A stretch of 53,542 nucleotides of DNA from Actinomycetes bacterium (GCA_024276355.1 JAJRXJ010000070.1:1-53542), one strand, 5' to 3'; counted from the first letter of the stretch, positions 44,209 to 52,766 are shown. Notes: generated from the letters alone by a model not told the origin. Translations and numbers: made by a program.

Positions 44209-46832
44209 CGCAGGGTCACCAACTCCCGGAGATCATCGGTGGACAGCTCGGTGAGCCACTTCTCTCCCTTACCGAGGGTGCGGTCGGCCAGGTCGCGCTT
44301 GGAGGCGATCAGCTCGTCGATCTTCTCCTCGACGGTTCCGACGCTGATCGGTTTGTGGACGAACACGTTGCGGCTCTGTCCGATCCGGTAGGCCCGGTCG
44401 GTGGCCTGGTCCTCGACGGCCGGGTTCCACCAGCGGTCGAGATGGATGACGTGGGACGCAGCGGTGAGGTTGAGCCCGGTTCCGCCCGCCTTTACCGAGA
44501 TGAGAAACAGCGGTGGGCCGGACGCCCCGTTGAATCTTTCGACCATGGCGTCGCGTCTTGGTCGGCGGACACCCCCGTGGAGCCACAGCACCTCGACCCC
44601 GAAGCGTTGCTCAAGATATGGCTGGAGGGCGCTACCCCATTCGCGAAACTGGGTGAAACACAGGGCCTTGTCGCCCGCCTCGAGCAGTTCGTCGATGAGC
44701 TCCTCAATCCGGTTGAGCTTGCCGGATCTGCCGGCGAGTGCCGATCCATCACCGAGGTAGTGGGCCGGATGGTTGCACACCTGCTTGAGACGCATCAGAC
44801 CGGCCAGTACCAATCCGCGGCGTTGCATGCCGTCGGATTGGTCGGTCTTGGCCAGCATGTCGTCGACCACCGCTTGGTAGAGGCTGGTCTGTTCCTGGGT
44901 GAGCAGGCAATGATCGACCGTTTCGATCTTGTCGGGTAGATCGGCGATGATCGACTTGTCGCTCTTGAGCCGCCGGAGCAGGAACGGCCTCGTGAGACGG
45001 CCGAGCGTGGCGGTGGCGTCAGGGTCGTGGTCGCGTTCTATGGGTATCGCGAAGCGTTCACGGAACTCCTTGGCGCTACCGAGCAGACCCGGGTTGATGA
45101 TGTGCATGATCGACCAGAGCTCGGACAGTGAGTTCTCAACGGGTGTGCCGGTGAGAGCGACGCGCCTTTCGGCTTTGAGCTTGGCGACGGCCTTGGTTTG
45201 TTTGGCGGTGGGGTTCTTCACGTTCTGGGCTTCGTCGAGAACCACTCGGCCCCACTCAACCGCGGCCAGTTCGACCCGGTCCCGGTCAATGAGCGAGTAG
45301 GTGGTGAGCACGACATCGTGCCCCGCGACCCGATCCCTGAACGGTTTGTCGTGCTGAAGGCGACCGGGGCCGTGATGCACCAGCACATTGAGCGATGGTG
45401 CGAACCGGGCCAGCTCGGCGCTCCAGTTGCCAAGCACCGACACCGGGCAGATCACCAGCGAGGGGGCCTCGACCGGGTCGTCGAGCAGCGACGCGATCAC
45501 CTGAGCGGTCTTGCCGAGCCCCATGTCGTCGGCGAGACATCCGCCCAGCCCCAGCCGGCCGAGGAAACCGAGCCAGCCAACGCCGCGTTCTTGGTAGGGG
45601 CGCAGCTCACCATCGAACTTCGGTGGGGTCTTCGCCGGTGTGACCGTGGCGTGAACGGCGTCGTTGAGAAGATCGCCGAGCCAGCCGGTGGCCACCACGT
45701 CGGCGATCTCAACACCGTTCGGAGTCGGCGCGTCTCCAAGCCCGAGCGAACTCCTGAGGATCTCCCCGACGGTGGTCTCAGCGGTCCTACCGATCAGGCT
45801 GTCGAGTTCGATGAGTGTGGCCGGATCGACCTCGACCCATTGGCCCCGAAACCGCACGATGGTTTGTTTGGCCGCGGCCGCAGCCCGGAGCCGATCAAGG
45901 TCGCGGCGGGTGAGTTTCGAATCGCCAAGAGCTGCTTCCCATCGGAACTTGACCAACTCGTGCATGCCCAGCCCGGCCTTGACCGCTGCCCCGGACGACT
46001 TCGAACGGCTGTTGGCTTTCATGCGAAGCGTCAGCGGTTTGCGTCGGGTCCACCATGTGGGCAACAGCACGGCAATGCCCGCATTGGTCAGCGCCTCCAG
46101 GCGATCACGCAGCAGTTCCACCGCTGTCGCCGGCTCGATTTCCGCCCAGACCGGCTCGGCCTGATCGAGCAGACCACCCAACTCGGGGGCCAGCCGTTCG
46201 AGATGCGCGAGCGCCCGCAGCACGTCCTCCACGGACCGGCCGCCCAGAGCCGCGGTGCCGTCCCACAGCTTCGATATGGGGACGATCAGGCTCGACTCTT
46301 CGGTGTCCTGAACGAGCAGTTCCACAGCCCATGCGTCGGGATCGGCGACCCGGCCGTCGAGATCAAGTTTCTCGCCGGTATCGGGGGCGGCGATGCGCAG
46401 GCACAATCTCACGCGCCCGATGGCCGGCACCCCGGAACGGACCCATGCCGCAACCGTCGCTTCGAGTTCGCGAACCTTGTCAGGGTTCAGCGAATTCGGC
46501 ATCCAAGGATCAGCACGACCCAGCGAATCCAGCCATGCGTCGGGCACCGACCGCCGACCGCCGCGCCGGGGGGTGAGGGTGGTACCACCCGCTGTAAGCC
46601 TGGCCCGAACCTCGGTATCGACGAGATCGGCCAGCTCGACGGGCGACGCACCCGCCAGCGCGGCCCGATCGGTAGCCGTCGGCATCGGCCACCACCACGA
46701 CCGGGCCCGACCCTTGCCATCAACTTCAAGTCCGGGAACGAACCGCCCACCGTCGACCAAGACCCTGGCGAAAGCTGTTGCACACTCATCGGCTGCGGTC
46801 GTCTCGGTCCGGGGTGTCATCCCCCTGATCAT
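44205..46832 (-). CDS. SNF2-family helicase/ATPase
   Basis: An 875-residue SWI2/SNF2 ATPase. The N-terminal ~400 residues are a bacterial SNF2-associated domain, followed by the two RecA lobes: LADDMGLGKTAQVIASLL (Walker A), VVLDEAQNVKNPTAKQ (DEAQ), ALTGTPVENSLSELWS, and motif V/VI SVKAGGTGLNLTAASHVIHL (given here as two overlapping parts: KAGGTGLNLTAAS, DRAYRIGQSRNV). It probably translocates on double-stranded DNA, remodelling protein-DNA complexes or stalled polymerases. ATG 46832 or 46820. Coupled to the SWIM gene by ATGA. Confidence 0.93.
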   Translation of the reverse strand: MIRGMTPRTETTAADECATAFARVLVDGGRFVPGLEVDGKGRARSWWWPMPTATDRAALAGASPVELADLVDTEVRARLTAGGTTLTPRRGGRRSVPDAWLDSLGRADPWMPNSLNPDKVRELEATVAAWVRSGVPAIGRVRLCLRIAAPDTGEKLDLDGRVADPDAWAVELLVQDTEESSLIVPISKLWDGTAALGGRSVEDVLRALAHLERLAPELGGLLDQAEPVWAEIEPATAVELLRDRLEALTNAGIAVLLPTWWTRRKPLTLRMKANSRSKSSGAAVKAGLGMHELVKFRWEAALGDSKLTRRDLDRLRAAAAAKQTIVRFRGQWVEVDPATLIELDSLIGRTAETTVGEILRSSLGLGDAPTPNGVEIADVVATGWLGDLLNDAVHATVTPAKTPPKFDGELRPYQERGVGWLGFLGRLGLGGCLADDMGLGKTAQVIASLLDDPVEAPSLVICPVSVLGNWSAELARFAPSLNVLVHHGPGRLQHDKPFRDRVAGHDVVLTTYSLIDRDRVELAAVEWGRVVLDEAQNVKNPTAKQTKAVAKLKAERRVALTGTPVENSLSELWSIMHIINPGLLGSAKEFRERFAIPIERDHDPDATATLGRLTRPFLLRRLKSDKSIIADLPDKIETVDHCLLTQEQTSLYQAVVDDMLAKTDQSDGMQRRGLVLAGLMRLKQVCNHPAHYLGDGSALAGRSGKLNRIEELIDELLEAGDKALCFTQFREWGSALQPYLEQRFGVEVLWLHGGVRRPRRDAMVERFNGASGPPLFLISVKAGGTGLNLTAASHVIHLDRWWNPAVEDQATDRAYRIGQSRNVFVHKPISVGTVEEKIDELIASKRDLADRTLGKGEKWLTELSTDDLRELVTLR

Positions 46833-46945
46833 GCCATGACGCGCCCGTTCGACCGACCACCGGACAGCAGGTCACTCAGTCCGGCTTGGTCCCGTCCAAC
46901 AGTGCTGGTTAGGTTTCGGTGCACACGGCTGGGAGAGGTACATCA

Positions 46946-47500
46946 ATTAGATTCACGAGATTTCGTCTTGGAGCGCTGATCTTGGCATTTCCGCTCGCCG
47001 TACCGGCACTTGCGGTGGCAGTGTCACCTTTCGTGGATGTCATACCGGGCACTTTCCATGAGGCCCCCATCAACTGGGCGGCCAGCAACGGCATCACCAC
47101 CGGCAAGGACCCAACCCACTTCGCCCCCAACGGCCCCGTCACCCGCGGCGAATCAGTCACCTTCCTCAAACGCTACGACGACTTCATCGTGCAACCAGCC
47201 ATAGCCGGGCTCGGAACCCGTACCGACGGCCTCGGCGCAACCGTCGGCAATCTCGCATGCGAAACCAGCCAGGTAGCCAGATGGGACGGTGCGAACTGGG
47301 TATGCAACACCGTTGGACTCACCACTCGAATTGGGACTGATGCCATCACCGCCGTCGACACCACCGGCGACGTCGGGAGATACACGTCGATCGCCATCGG
47401 CAACAACAACCTTCCTGTCGTCAGCTATCAGGACGTGTCCACCGGTTCCCTGATGGTGGCGCACCTCACCGAGACCGTGACCGGGATCGCGTTCAGCTGA
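46946..47500 (+). CDS. Secreted SLH-domain protein with a single C-terminal repeat (family copy 1)
   Basis: A ~184-residue exported protein: signal peptide (LGALILAFPLAVPALAVA), one S-layer-homology domain (FVDVIPGTFHEAPINWA, GITTGKDPTHFAPNGPVTRG), a CETSQVARWDGANWVC segment and one ~48-residue repeat ending VTGIAF. Compared with the copy at 47641 six repeats are missing. By alignment with the paralogs (MRFTKFRLAA, MRLTRPRFGA) the first residue falls on ATT 46946, with GGGAGAGG seven bases upstream; the in-frame GTG at 46919 has no good ribosome site. It may bind cell-wall polymers via the SLH domain. Confidence 0.7.
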   Translation: MRFTRFRLGALILAFPLAVPALAVAVSPFVDVIPGTFHEAPINWAASNGITTGKDPTHFAPNGPVTRGESVTFLKRYDDFIVQPAIAGLGTRTDGLGATVGNLACETSQVARWDGANWVCNTVGLTTRIGTDAITAVDTTGDVGRYTSIAIGNNNLPVVSYQDVSTGSLMVAHLTETVTGIAFS

Positions 47501-47511
47501 CCCTGCGACCC

Positions 47512-47576
47512 GCCGGTGGGCGACCGGCCCGGCGTAGATGCGATCGGTCCGACCGGCCCGATCGTCGCCCGCCGGT
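47512..47576. terminator. Stem-loop between SLH copies 1 and 2
   Basis: CCGGTGGGCGAC (47513-47524) pairs with GTCGCCCGCCGG (47564-47575) with one G-U; the loop holds a smaller GATCGG/CCGATC stem. It lies 12 bases after the copy 1 stop. No U-run follows, so the terminator call is tentative. Confidence 0.45.
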
Positions 47577-47640
47577 CCACGTGATTCACGAACCGATATG
47601 AGTTATTGTCCGGCCCTTCCATCTTGAGAGGACCTGTCTC

Positions 47641-49086
47641 ATGCGGTTCACGAAGTTTCGGTTGGCCGCCGTTGTTGCCGTTTTCTCCGTCGCCTTGCCC
47701 GCGGTGGCGGTAGCTGTGTCACCGTTTGTCGATGTGACCCCCGGCAGGTTCTACGAGGCCGCCGTCGATTGGGCCGCCGGTAATGGCATCACCACCGGCA
47801 AGGATCCCACCCATTTCGCACCCAATGATCCCGTCACACGCGGCGAGTCGGTCACCTTTCTCAAGCGCTACGACGACTTCATTGTTCAGCCCGCCATAGC
47901 CGGCATGGGCCAAACCATCGGCTCCCTCACCTGCGACACCAGCCAGGTTGCCAGATGGGACGGCACCAACTGGGTCTGCAACACAATCGAGGTGACCACC
48001 AAGATCGGCGTCGACCCACCCGTCACCGCGGACGCCACAGGTGATATCACCGGCCAGTTCACGTCGATCGCCATCGGCGCCGACGGACTCGCCTTCATCA
48101 GCTACGCGAGCGTCAACCCAATCACTTTGAAGATGGCTCGTTGTACCAACGCCACGTGTACCATGAACGATGCCATCGAAATCGACGCCACAGGAAACGT
48201 TGGTACCTATTCGTCGCTGGCGATCGGAGCCAACGGTTTCCCCGTCATCAGCTACTACGACCACACCAATGCCAATCTAAAAGTAAGATGGTGTGGCAAC
48301 TCGGCTTGCACCCTTGGCATCACGAATACGGTTGACGCCAACCCGGTTGCCGACGTCGGCAAATATTCGTCGATCGCCATTGGCACCGACGATCTCCCCA
48401 TCGTCAGCTACCACGACGCCACCAACGGCAACCTGAAAGTCCTGCACTGCGCAAGCGGGACCTGCACCACCTGGACCAGCCTGACCGTCGACTCGACCGG
48501 GGTGGTCGGCCAGTATCCGTCGGTCGCGATTGGAACGGATGGCCTCCCCGTCATCAGCTACTACGACACCACCAACCGCGATTTGAAGGTGATGCATTGC
48601 ACCGACACGGCTTGTACCACCCGTACCAGACTCGCCGTCGACACGACTGGCAACGTCGGCTCTCACACCTCGATCGCGATCGGCACCGACGGATTCCCCA
48701 TCATCAGCTACTACGACACCACCAAGAGCGATTTGAAAGTGTTGCATTGCACCAACGCTGCATGCACCACCCACGACACCCCCATCGCCGTCGACACCGT
48801 CGGAAACGTCGGCAAATATTCGTCGATCGCCATTGGCACCGACGGACTCCCCATCATCAGCTACGAAGACTTCACCAACCGCGACTTGAAGGTGTTGCGT
48901 TGCGCCAACATTGACTGCACCACCAGCACCAGCCTCGCAGTCGACCCCACCGGAGACGTCGGCGGCTGGACCTCCATGGCGGTCGGCACCGACGGACTCC
49001 CCATCATCAGCTACTACGACTTCACCAACAGCAGTCTGAAGGTGGCTCACCTCACGTCGATTGTGACCGGGATCGCGTTCGGCTGA
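47641..49086 (+). CDS. Secreted SLH protein with seven tandem repeats, predicted beta-propeller (family copy 2)
   Basis: A 481-residue exported protein. A signal peptide (1-26) is followed by one SLH domain (about 27-80), a CDTSQVARWDGTNWVC linker, and seven repeats of 48-52 residues (about 129-481). The repeat core is VDTTGNVGxYSSIAIGTDG then LPIISYYDTTNxDLKVLHC. Repeats 1-6 each end with a C-x4-C pair (RCTNATC, HCASGTC); the seventh lacks it and closes with VTGIAFG. The number and length of repeats suggest a seven-bladed propeller held at the cell surface. GAGAGG lies about nine bases upstream of ATG 47641. Ligand unknown. Confidence 0.85.
   Translation: MRFTKFRLAAVVAVFSVALPAVAVAVSPFVDVTPGRFYEAAVDWAAGNGITTGKDPTHFAPNDPVTRGESVTFLKRYDDFIVQPAIAGMGQTIGSLTCDTSQVARWDGTNWVCNTIEVTTKIGVDPPVTADATGDITGQFTSIAIGADGLAFISYASVNPITLKMARCTNATCTMNDAIEIDATGNVGTYSSLAIGANGFPVISYYDHTNANLKVRWCGNSACTLGITNTVDANPVADVGKYSSIAIGTDDLPIVSYHDATNGNLKVLHCASGTCTTWTSLTVDSTGVVGQYPSVAIGTDGLPVISYYDTTNRDLKVMHCTDTACTTRTRLAVDTTGNVGSHTSIAIGTDGFPIISYYDTTKSDLKVLHCTNAACTTHDTPIAVDTVGNVGKYSSIAIGTDGLPIISYEDFTNRDLKVLRCANIDCTTSTSLAVDPTGDVGGWTSMAVGTDGLPIISYYDFTNSSLKVAHLTSIVTGIAFG
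48025..49083 (+). repeat. Seven in-frame ~150-base coding repeats
   Basis: Units of 144-156 bases, each encoding ~50 residues with SIAIGTDGLPIISYYD-like cores. The DNA is similar enough for internal recombination, in keeping with the one-repeat paralog just upstream. Confidence 0.85.
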
Positions 49087-49130
49087 ACCCGGGACTCACG
49101 GGTGGGTCGCAAGCGGTTGCCGCTGAAGCG

Positions 49131-50006
49131 TCAGATCGTCGGGTGTGTCTGCGACTCGGCGAGCGTGCCGTAAAACACTGCGGCGATCACCACCACACCG
49201 CCGATCCATGTGGCGAGCGGCGGTGCTTCTCTGAACGCCAGCCACGCCCACAGCGACGCCGCGATGGTTTCCACCGGTGTGAACAAGCTCACTTCGGCCG
49301 CCGGTAGATGCCTGGTGGCGGCGGCCACGAGCACTCGTCCGAGCGGGCCGCTGACGATGCCCATCACTGCCAGCATCGCGTAGGCGCGGGTCGGGTGCCC
49401 GAGAATGTCGGCCGGTATTGCTGCCGCCACGGCGATGAACGCTCCGGCCAGGCCGATCGCCGCGGTGCGGCTCATGTCGGGGAAGCGTCGCCAGAGGTTG
49501 AGGTTGGCAGCGAACGCGATGATCGCCACGAGAGCCAGCAGGTCGCCGCTGATGTGTCCGCCGCCGAGCGAGCCCGACACCACGATCATGATGCCGGCCA
49601 TCGACAGGCCGATCGCCGTCCAGATGCGGGCCGATGATCGCTCCCGCATGACCACGGTGGCGATCAGCGCGGCAAGGACCGGGACGGCGGCCACGATCAC
49701 GACGGCGTTGGAGACCGCTGTGCGCCCAATTGCCAGCACGAACGCCGTGGTGCTCACCATCTGAAAGAAGCCCGACGCGGCCAACGGCACTCCCCCGCGG
49801 CGCACGACCCGCACCGCCGATCGCCGGTAAGTCGCCGCCAGGGCCGAAGCCATGGTGAGGGAGCTGAACACGCCGTACCAGAAGGCCACGACCCAACCGT
49901 CGACTTCGGCGGCACGCACGATGTAGGAGTCGACGCTCACCAGAAGCATCCCGACGGACGCACTGGCGACACCAAGTTGGTGAGAGGTGAACCGCTTGGC
50001 CGTCAC
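49131..50006 (-). CDS. EamA/DMT-family membrane transporter
   Basis: A 291-residue drug/metabolite-transporter protein with about ten helices in two EamA repeats. The second repeat is seen at VVIVAAVPVLAALIATVVM (end of repeat 1) to AEVSLFTPVETIAASLWAWL and GGVVVIAAVFYG near the C-terminus. It probably exports a small metabolite or amino acid. GTG 50006 is chosen because the first membrane segment begins shortly after; the open frame upstream has no membrane or signal character. No strong ribosome site. It is convergent with SLH copy 2, with 44 bases between stops. Confidence 0.82.
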   Translation of the reverse strand: MTAKRFTSHQLGVASASVGMLLVSVDSYIVRAAEVDGWVVAFWYGVFSSLTMASALAATYRRSAVRVVRRGGVPLAASGFFQMVSTTAFVLAIGRTAVSNAVVIVAAVPVLAALIATVVMRERSSARIWTAIGLSMAGIMIVVSGSLGGGHISGDLLALVAIIAFAANLNLWRRFPDMSRTAAIGLAGAFIAVAAAIPADILGHPTRAYAMLAVMGIVSGPLGRVLVAAATRHLPAAEVSLFTPVETIAASLWAWLAFREAPPLATWIGGVVVIAAVFYGTLAESQTHPTI

Positions 50007-50276
50007 GCAGCGAACGTAGTCGCTGGACGAGGCGCGGCCGTCCGATGCTGGCAACAGGTCAGGTGTCGAGCAGGACTCGGTGGTCGTTGAACCACCTGCA
50101 CCCAGGTGAGCATCAACAACGTCACCGCGCCCGGCACGCCCACGATTCCGAGGGTTGTTGACGCCTACGGATTCGGGGGTCCTTCGCCTTTCTTGTGGGC
50201 CGTTCCACACTCTTGTTGTCATCCGCAGTCTCGTGTGACGTTCGGCGATCGTCAAAGCGCGAAGGGGCATCGGATC
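50007..50276. other. Gene-poor spacer with inverted repeats
   Basis: No gene is supported here. It contains the hairpin CACCTG-CACC-CAGGTG near 50094-50109 and an 8-bp inverted repeat TCAACAAC (50113-50120) / GTTGTTGA (50154-50161). It separates the EamA gene from the broken SLH copy 3 and provides its leader (GAAGGGG ten bases before ATG 50277). Confidence 0.5.
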
Positions 50277-50567
50277 ATGAGGTTGACCAGACCGCGCTTC
50301 GGTGCCCTGATACTGGCGTTCTTGCTGGCAGTGCCGGCGATCGCGGTGGCATTGTCGCCGTTCGTGGACGTGATCCCTGGCAAGTTCCATGAAGCGCCGG
50401 TCAACTGGGCCGTCAGCAACGCCATGACCACCGGCAGGGACGCCACCCACTTCGCCCCCGAGGATCTCGCTGACCGACCACCCATGCTTCTTCTATTTCA
50501 ATGCATGGATCTCCACGTCTTCTCCCTGTGTGATCATCAGGGAGGGCGCATCTCACGATGGCCGTGA
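50277..50567 (+). pseudogene. Truncated SLH-family gene (family copy 3)
   Basis: From ATG 50277 the sequence matches copies 1 and 2: signal peptide (FGALILAFLLAVPAIAVA), then FVDVIPGKFHEAPVNWAV and THFAPED. At about position 50465 homology stops before the SLH core VTRGE; the next ~35 residues (LADRPPMLLLFQCMDLHVFS) are unrelated and the frame ends at 50567. The linker and repeats are missing. A signal-bearing peptide may still be made. Confidence 0.75.
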
Positions 50568-50686
50568 CCGGAGTCGACCCGGGCGCGGTGGCTGTACCGC
50601 GAGGATGGTTTGCGTGAACCAGCCGAGAAGCGTAAGAAGCGTCTCATCGGATCCCGCTCCGGGCACCTGGGTTATGGTCTCCGCTC

Positions 50687-51679
50687 ATGTCAACAGTTCT
50701 CGTCACCGGCGCTTCGGGCTACATAGCCAAACACATCGTTCGGGAGTTGCTCGAACATGGCCACACCGTTCGGGCAAGCGTGAGGTCCGACAAGCGCCGC
50801 GCCGAGATCGAGGCTCTGTTCCCAGGTGCCGGCATCGAGTTCGTGAAGCTCGATCTGACCAGCGACGACGGCTGGGCCGATGCTCTCAAGGGCAGCGATA
50901 TGTTGATGCACACCGCCTCTCCGTTCCCCGGCACGCAGCCGAAAGACCGCGAGGAGCTCGTGAGGCCGGCTGTCGACGGCACCCTCCGGGCGCTTTCCGC
51001 TGCACGCGACGCCGGCACCGAACGGGTGATTCTCACGTCAAGCGTCGCTGCGATGTACAAGGACCCGGCGCTGTCGCCAACCGACCCGATCGACGAGTCG
51101 AATTGGACCGACCCCGACAGCCCAAAAGCCTCACCCTACGACGCATCGAAGACTCTCGCTGAGCGGGCCGCCTGGGATTTCGTGAAGGCCAACCCGCAGA
51201 TGAAGCTCACGGTGGTCAACCCGACCGCGGTACTGGGCCCGGCGATGGATATGAACTACGGCACGTCGCTCGAATACGCCGAACGGTTCATGGCGGGCAA
51301 AGACCCGGTGATCCCCAATGTCACGTTCGGCATCGTCGATGTTCGCGACGTGGCCAAGATTCATGTGGCCGCGATGGGGCGTGAGGCTTCAATCGGCGAG
51401 CGCTACGCGATGAGTGCAGGTTCGATGTCGATGCCGGAGATGGCCGAAGCACTGGCGAGGGAATTCCCCGATCACAAGATCACCACCCGCCGCGCCCCCG
51501 ACTGGCTGATCCGTGTCATGGCGCGGTTCGTTCCGATGTTGAAAATGGTGGCCGACAGCTTGGGTCGGACCAACGAGGTCGACGGATCCAAGGCCACACG
51601 CGACTTCGATTTCACCTACACCACACCGATCGACTCCGTGTTGGCATCCGGCCATTTCCTAGCCGACAACGGCAAGTAG
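50687..51679 (+). CDS. NAD(P)-dependent epimerase/dehydratase (dihydroflavonol-reductase-like)
   Basis: A 330-residue extended SDR. Cofactor motif VTGASGYIAKH (6-16), SVRSDKRR after strand 2 (Arg/Lys, favouring NADP), catalytic Ser in ILTSSVAAMY and YDASKTLAE (Tyr/Lys, about 144-152), and VNPTAVLGPAMD. This matches the aldehyde/flavonol reductase-like subgroup that reduces aldehydes or ketones. The start has no ribosome site; TATGGT lies eight bases upstream, which suggests a leaderless transcript. Substrate unknown. Confidence 0.87.
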   Translation: MSTVLVTGASGYIAKHIVRELLEHGHTVRASVRSDKRRAEIEALFPGAGIEFVKLDLTSDDGWADALKGSDMLMHTASPFPGTQPKDREELVRPAVDGTLRALSAARDAGTERVILTSSVAAMYKDPALSPTDPIDESNWTDPDSPKASPYDASKTLAERAAWDFVKANPQMKLTVVNPTAVLGPAMDMNYGTSLEYAERFMAGKDPVIPNVTFGIVDVRDVAKIHVAAMGREASIGERYAMSAGSMSMPEMAEALAREFPDHKITTRRAPDWLIRVMARFVPMLKMVADSLGRTNEVDGSKATRDFDFTYTTPIDSVLASGHFLADNGK

Positions 51680-51722
51680 CCGCCGCCTTATGGCCCTGCT
51701 GGTGACTGCCACCGCGCGGGTA

Positions 51723-51740
51723 TGGCATATTCGTGGCATA
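51723..51740. promoter_or_regulatory. Direct-repeat operator of the toxin-antitoxin operon
   Basis: TGGCATAttcgTGGCATA gives two 7-base direct repeats exactly 11 bases apart, about one helical turn, 8 bases before the antitoxin ATG. This is where a ribbon-helix-helix antitoxin would bind for autoregulation. Confidence 0.55.
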
Positions 51741-51748
51741 GTTATCGC

Positions 51749-51985
51749 ATGGCAAGAGTACGGGTTAGCACCACAGTCGACTCCGATCTTCTCGCAGAGG
51801 CGAGGAGATTATGCGAGGGGCTCAACGACGCCGCGCTGATCGACGCCGCCCTCAACGCGCTCAAAGCCCGCCACCGCGGAGCTGAGATCGACTCCTCCTA
51901 TGCCGCCTACGACACCCAGCCGATAACTCAAGCCGACGAATGGGGCGACCTCGCATCGTGCCGTGAAGCGCCAGCCGCCTCGTGA
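51749..51985 (+). CDS. Type II antitoxin (ribbon-helix-helix, MazE/VapB-like)
   Basis: A 78-residue protein whose N-terminus ([19 protein letters not shown]) is a ribbon-helix-helix strand and helix; the middle ([18 protein letters not shown]) is the second helix. The acidic, Trp-containing C-terminus (ADEWGDLAS) would wrap the toxin. ATG 51749 gives the standard RHH length; an ATG nine codons upstream would place the operator repeats inside the gene. TGA overlaps the toxin GTG as GTGA. Confidence 0.82.
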   Translation: MARVRVSTTVDSDLLAEARRLCEGLNDAALIDAALNALKARHRGAEIDSSYAAYDTQPITQADEWGDLASCREAPAAS

Positions 51986-52317
51986 GTCCGCTGCCGAAAC
52001 GTGGCGAGGTCTGGTGGTGTGAGCTCCCTGAGATTGCCCGCCGGCCGGTTGTGATTCTGAGCCGCGACGTCGCCATACCACGGCTTGGAAGAGCACTCGT
52101 GGCGCCGTGCACCACCACGATCCGTGGCCTCGTGAGCGAAGTGATCCTGGAGGCCGGTGAGGATCCGATTCCTCGCTCATCCGCCGTCAACCTCGATTCG
52201 GTGGAGAGCGTGTCTGTCGGGTCACTTGTTCAACGCCTCGGCTGTCTGAGCGACTCCCGGATGAACCAAGTCTGCTCGGCACTTGCGGTCGCAGTCGATT
52301 GCCCCGCCCCCTGCTGA
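51982..52317 (+). CDS. MazF/PemK-family endoribonuclease toxin
   Basis: A 111-residue toxin. It begins with the family signature [11 protein letters not shown], then [25 protein letters not shown] and [17 protein letters not shown], ending with the helix [11 protein letters not shown]. The conserved Arg (RRPVV) and Thr/Ser (CTTT) of the active site are present, so it appears intact. It would cleave mRNA when freed from the antitoxin encoded just upstream. Confidence 0.87.
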   Translation: MSPLPKRGEVWWCELPEIARRPVVILSRDVAIPRLGRALVAPCTTTIRGLVSEVILEAGEDPIPRSSAVNLDSVESVSVGSLVQRLGCLSDSRMNQVCSALAVAVDCPAPC

Positions 52318-52499
52318 ACGTCCGCCATGTCTTCAGCCCAAGGGCCTTCATGCCGCGAATCGTCGATGAACGTGTGGCGGGTCTCGACTCCGACAGAAAG
52401 CCGGCATCATGCACGCCGTCACGCTCCCGCCGGCGGAACCGCAGGCCGAAACTGGAGCCGTCACCCCCTTGAACTCGCCCTCCCTGATCCGGGGATCAG

Positions 52500-52766
52500 A
52501 CGGTAGTGCGGCCACCAACGGCATCACCACCGCAAGGACTCCACCCACTTCGCCCCCGAACGACCCGGTCACCTGGGGTGAGTCGGCCACCTTCCTGAAG
52601 CGATACGACGACAACATCGTGTAGCCCGCGATCACCGGCCTCGGTCGAACCGTTGGCGGACTCGCATGCAATACCAGTGATATGGCCAGATGGGATGGCA
52701 CAAACCGGGTGTGCAACACCGTTTCGCTCACCACCAAGGTCGGAGTCGACGCCACCACCGCCTTCA
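52500..52766 (+). pseudogene. Degraded SLH-family gene (family copy 4)
   Basis: Homology to copies 1-3 begins at ATNGITT (about 52512). A lost G turns GKDPTHFAP into ARTPPTSPP; an extra G restores the frame at NDPV. TAG at 52622 replaces the Gln codon of FIVQPAIAG. After it the old frame continues: PAITGLGRTVGGLACNTS, DMARWDGTNRVCNTVSLTTK and VGVDATTAF, then homology ends at about 52766, where the convergent sulfotransferase gene ends. No signal peptide is seen. Confidence 0.85.

Noticed and set aside
45198-46979. 593-residue plus-strand open frame
   Set aside because: Antisense to the SNF2 helicase gene.
48025-49083. CRISPR-like repeat array
   Set aside because: The repeats are ~150 bases, in frame and diverged at third positions, so they are protein repeats.
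50106-50276. Upstream extension of SLH copy 3 from ATG 50106
   Set aside because: The paralog-like signal peptide starts at 50277; the extension has no signal or domain character.
52409-52511. ATG 52409 as true start of an intact small gene
   Set aside because: No signal peptide or homology in this part, and the following SLH segment carries two frameshifts and a nonsense codon.
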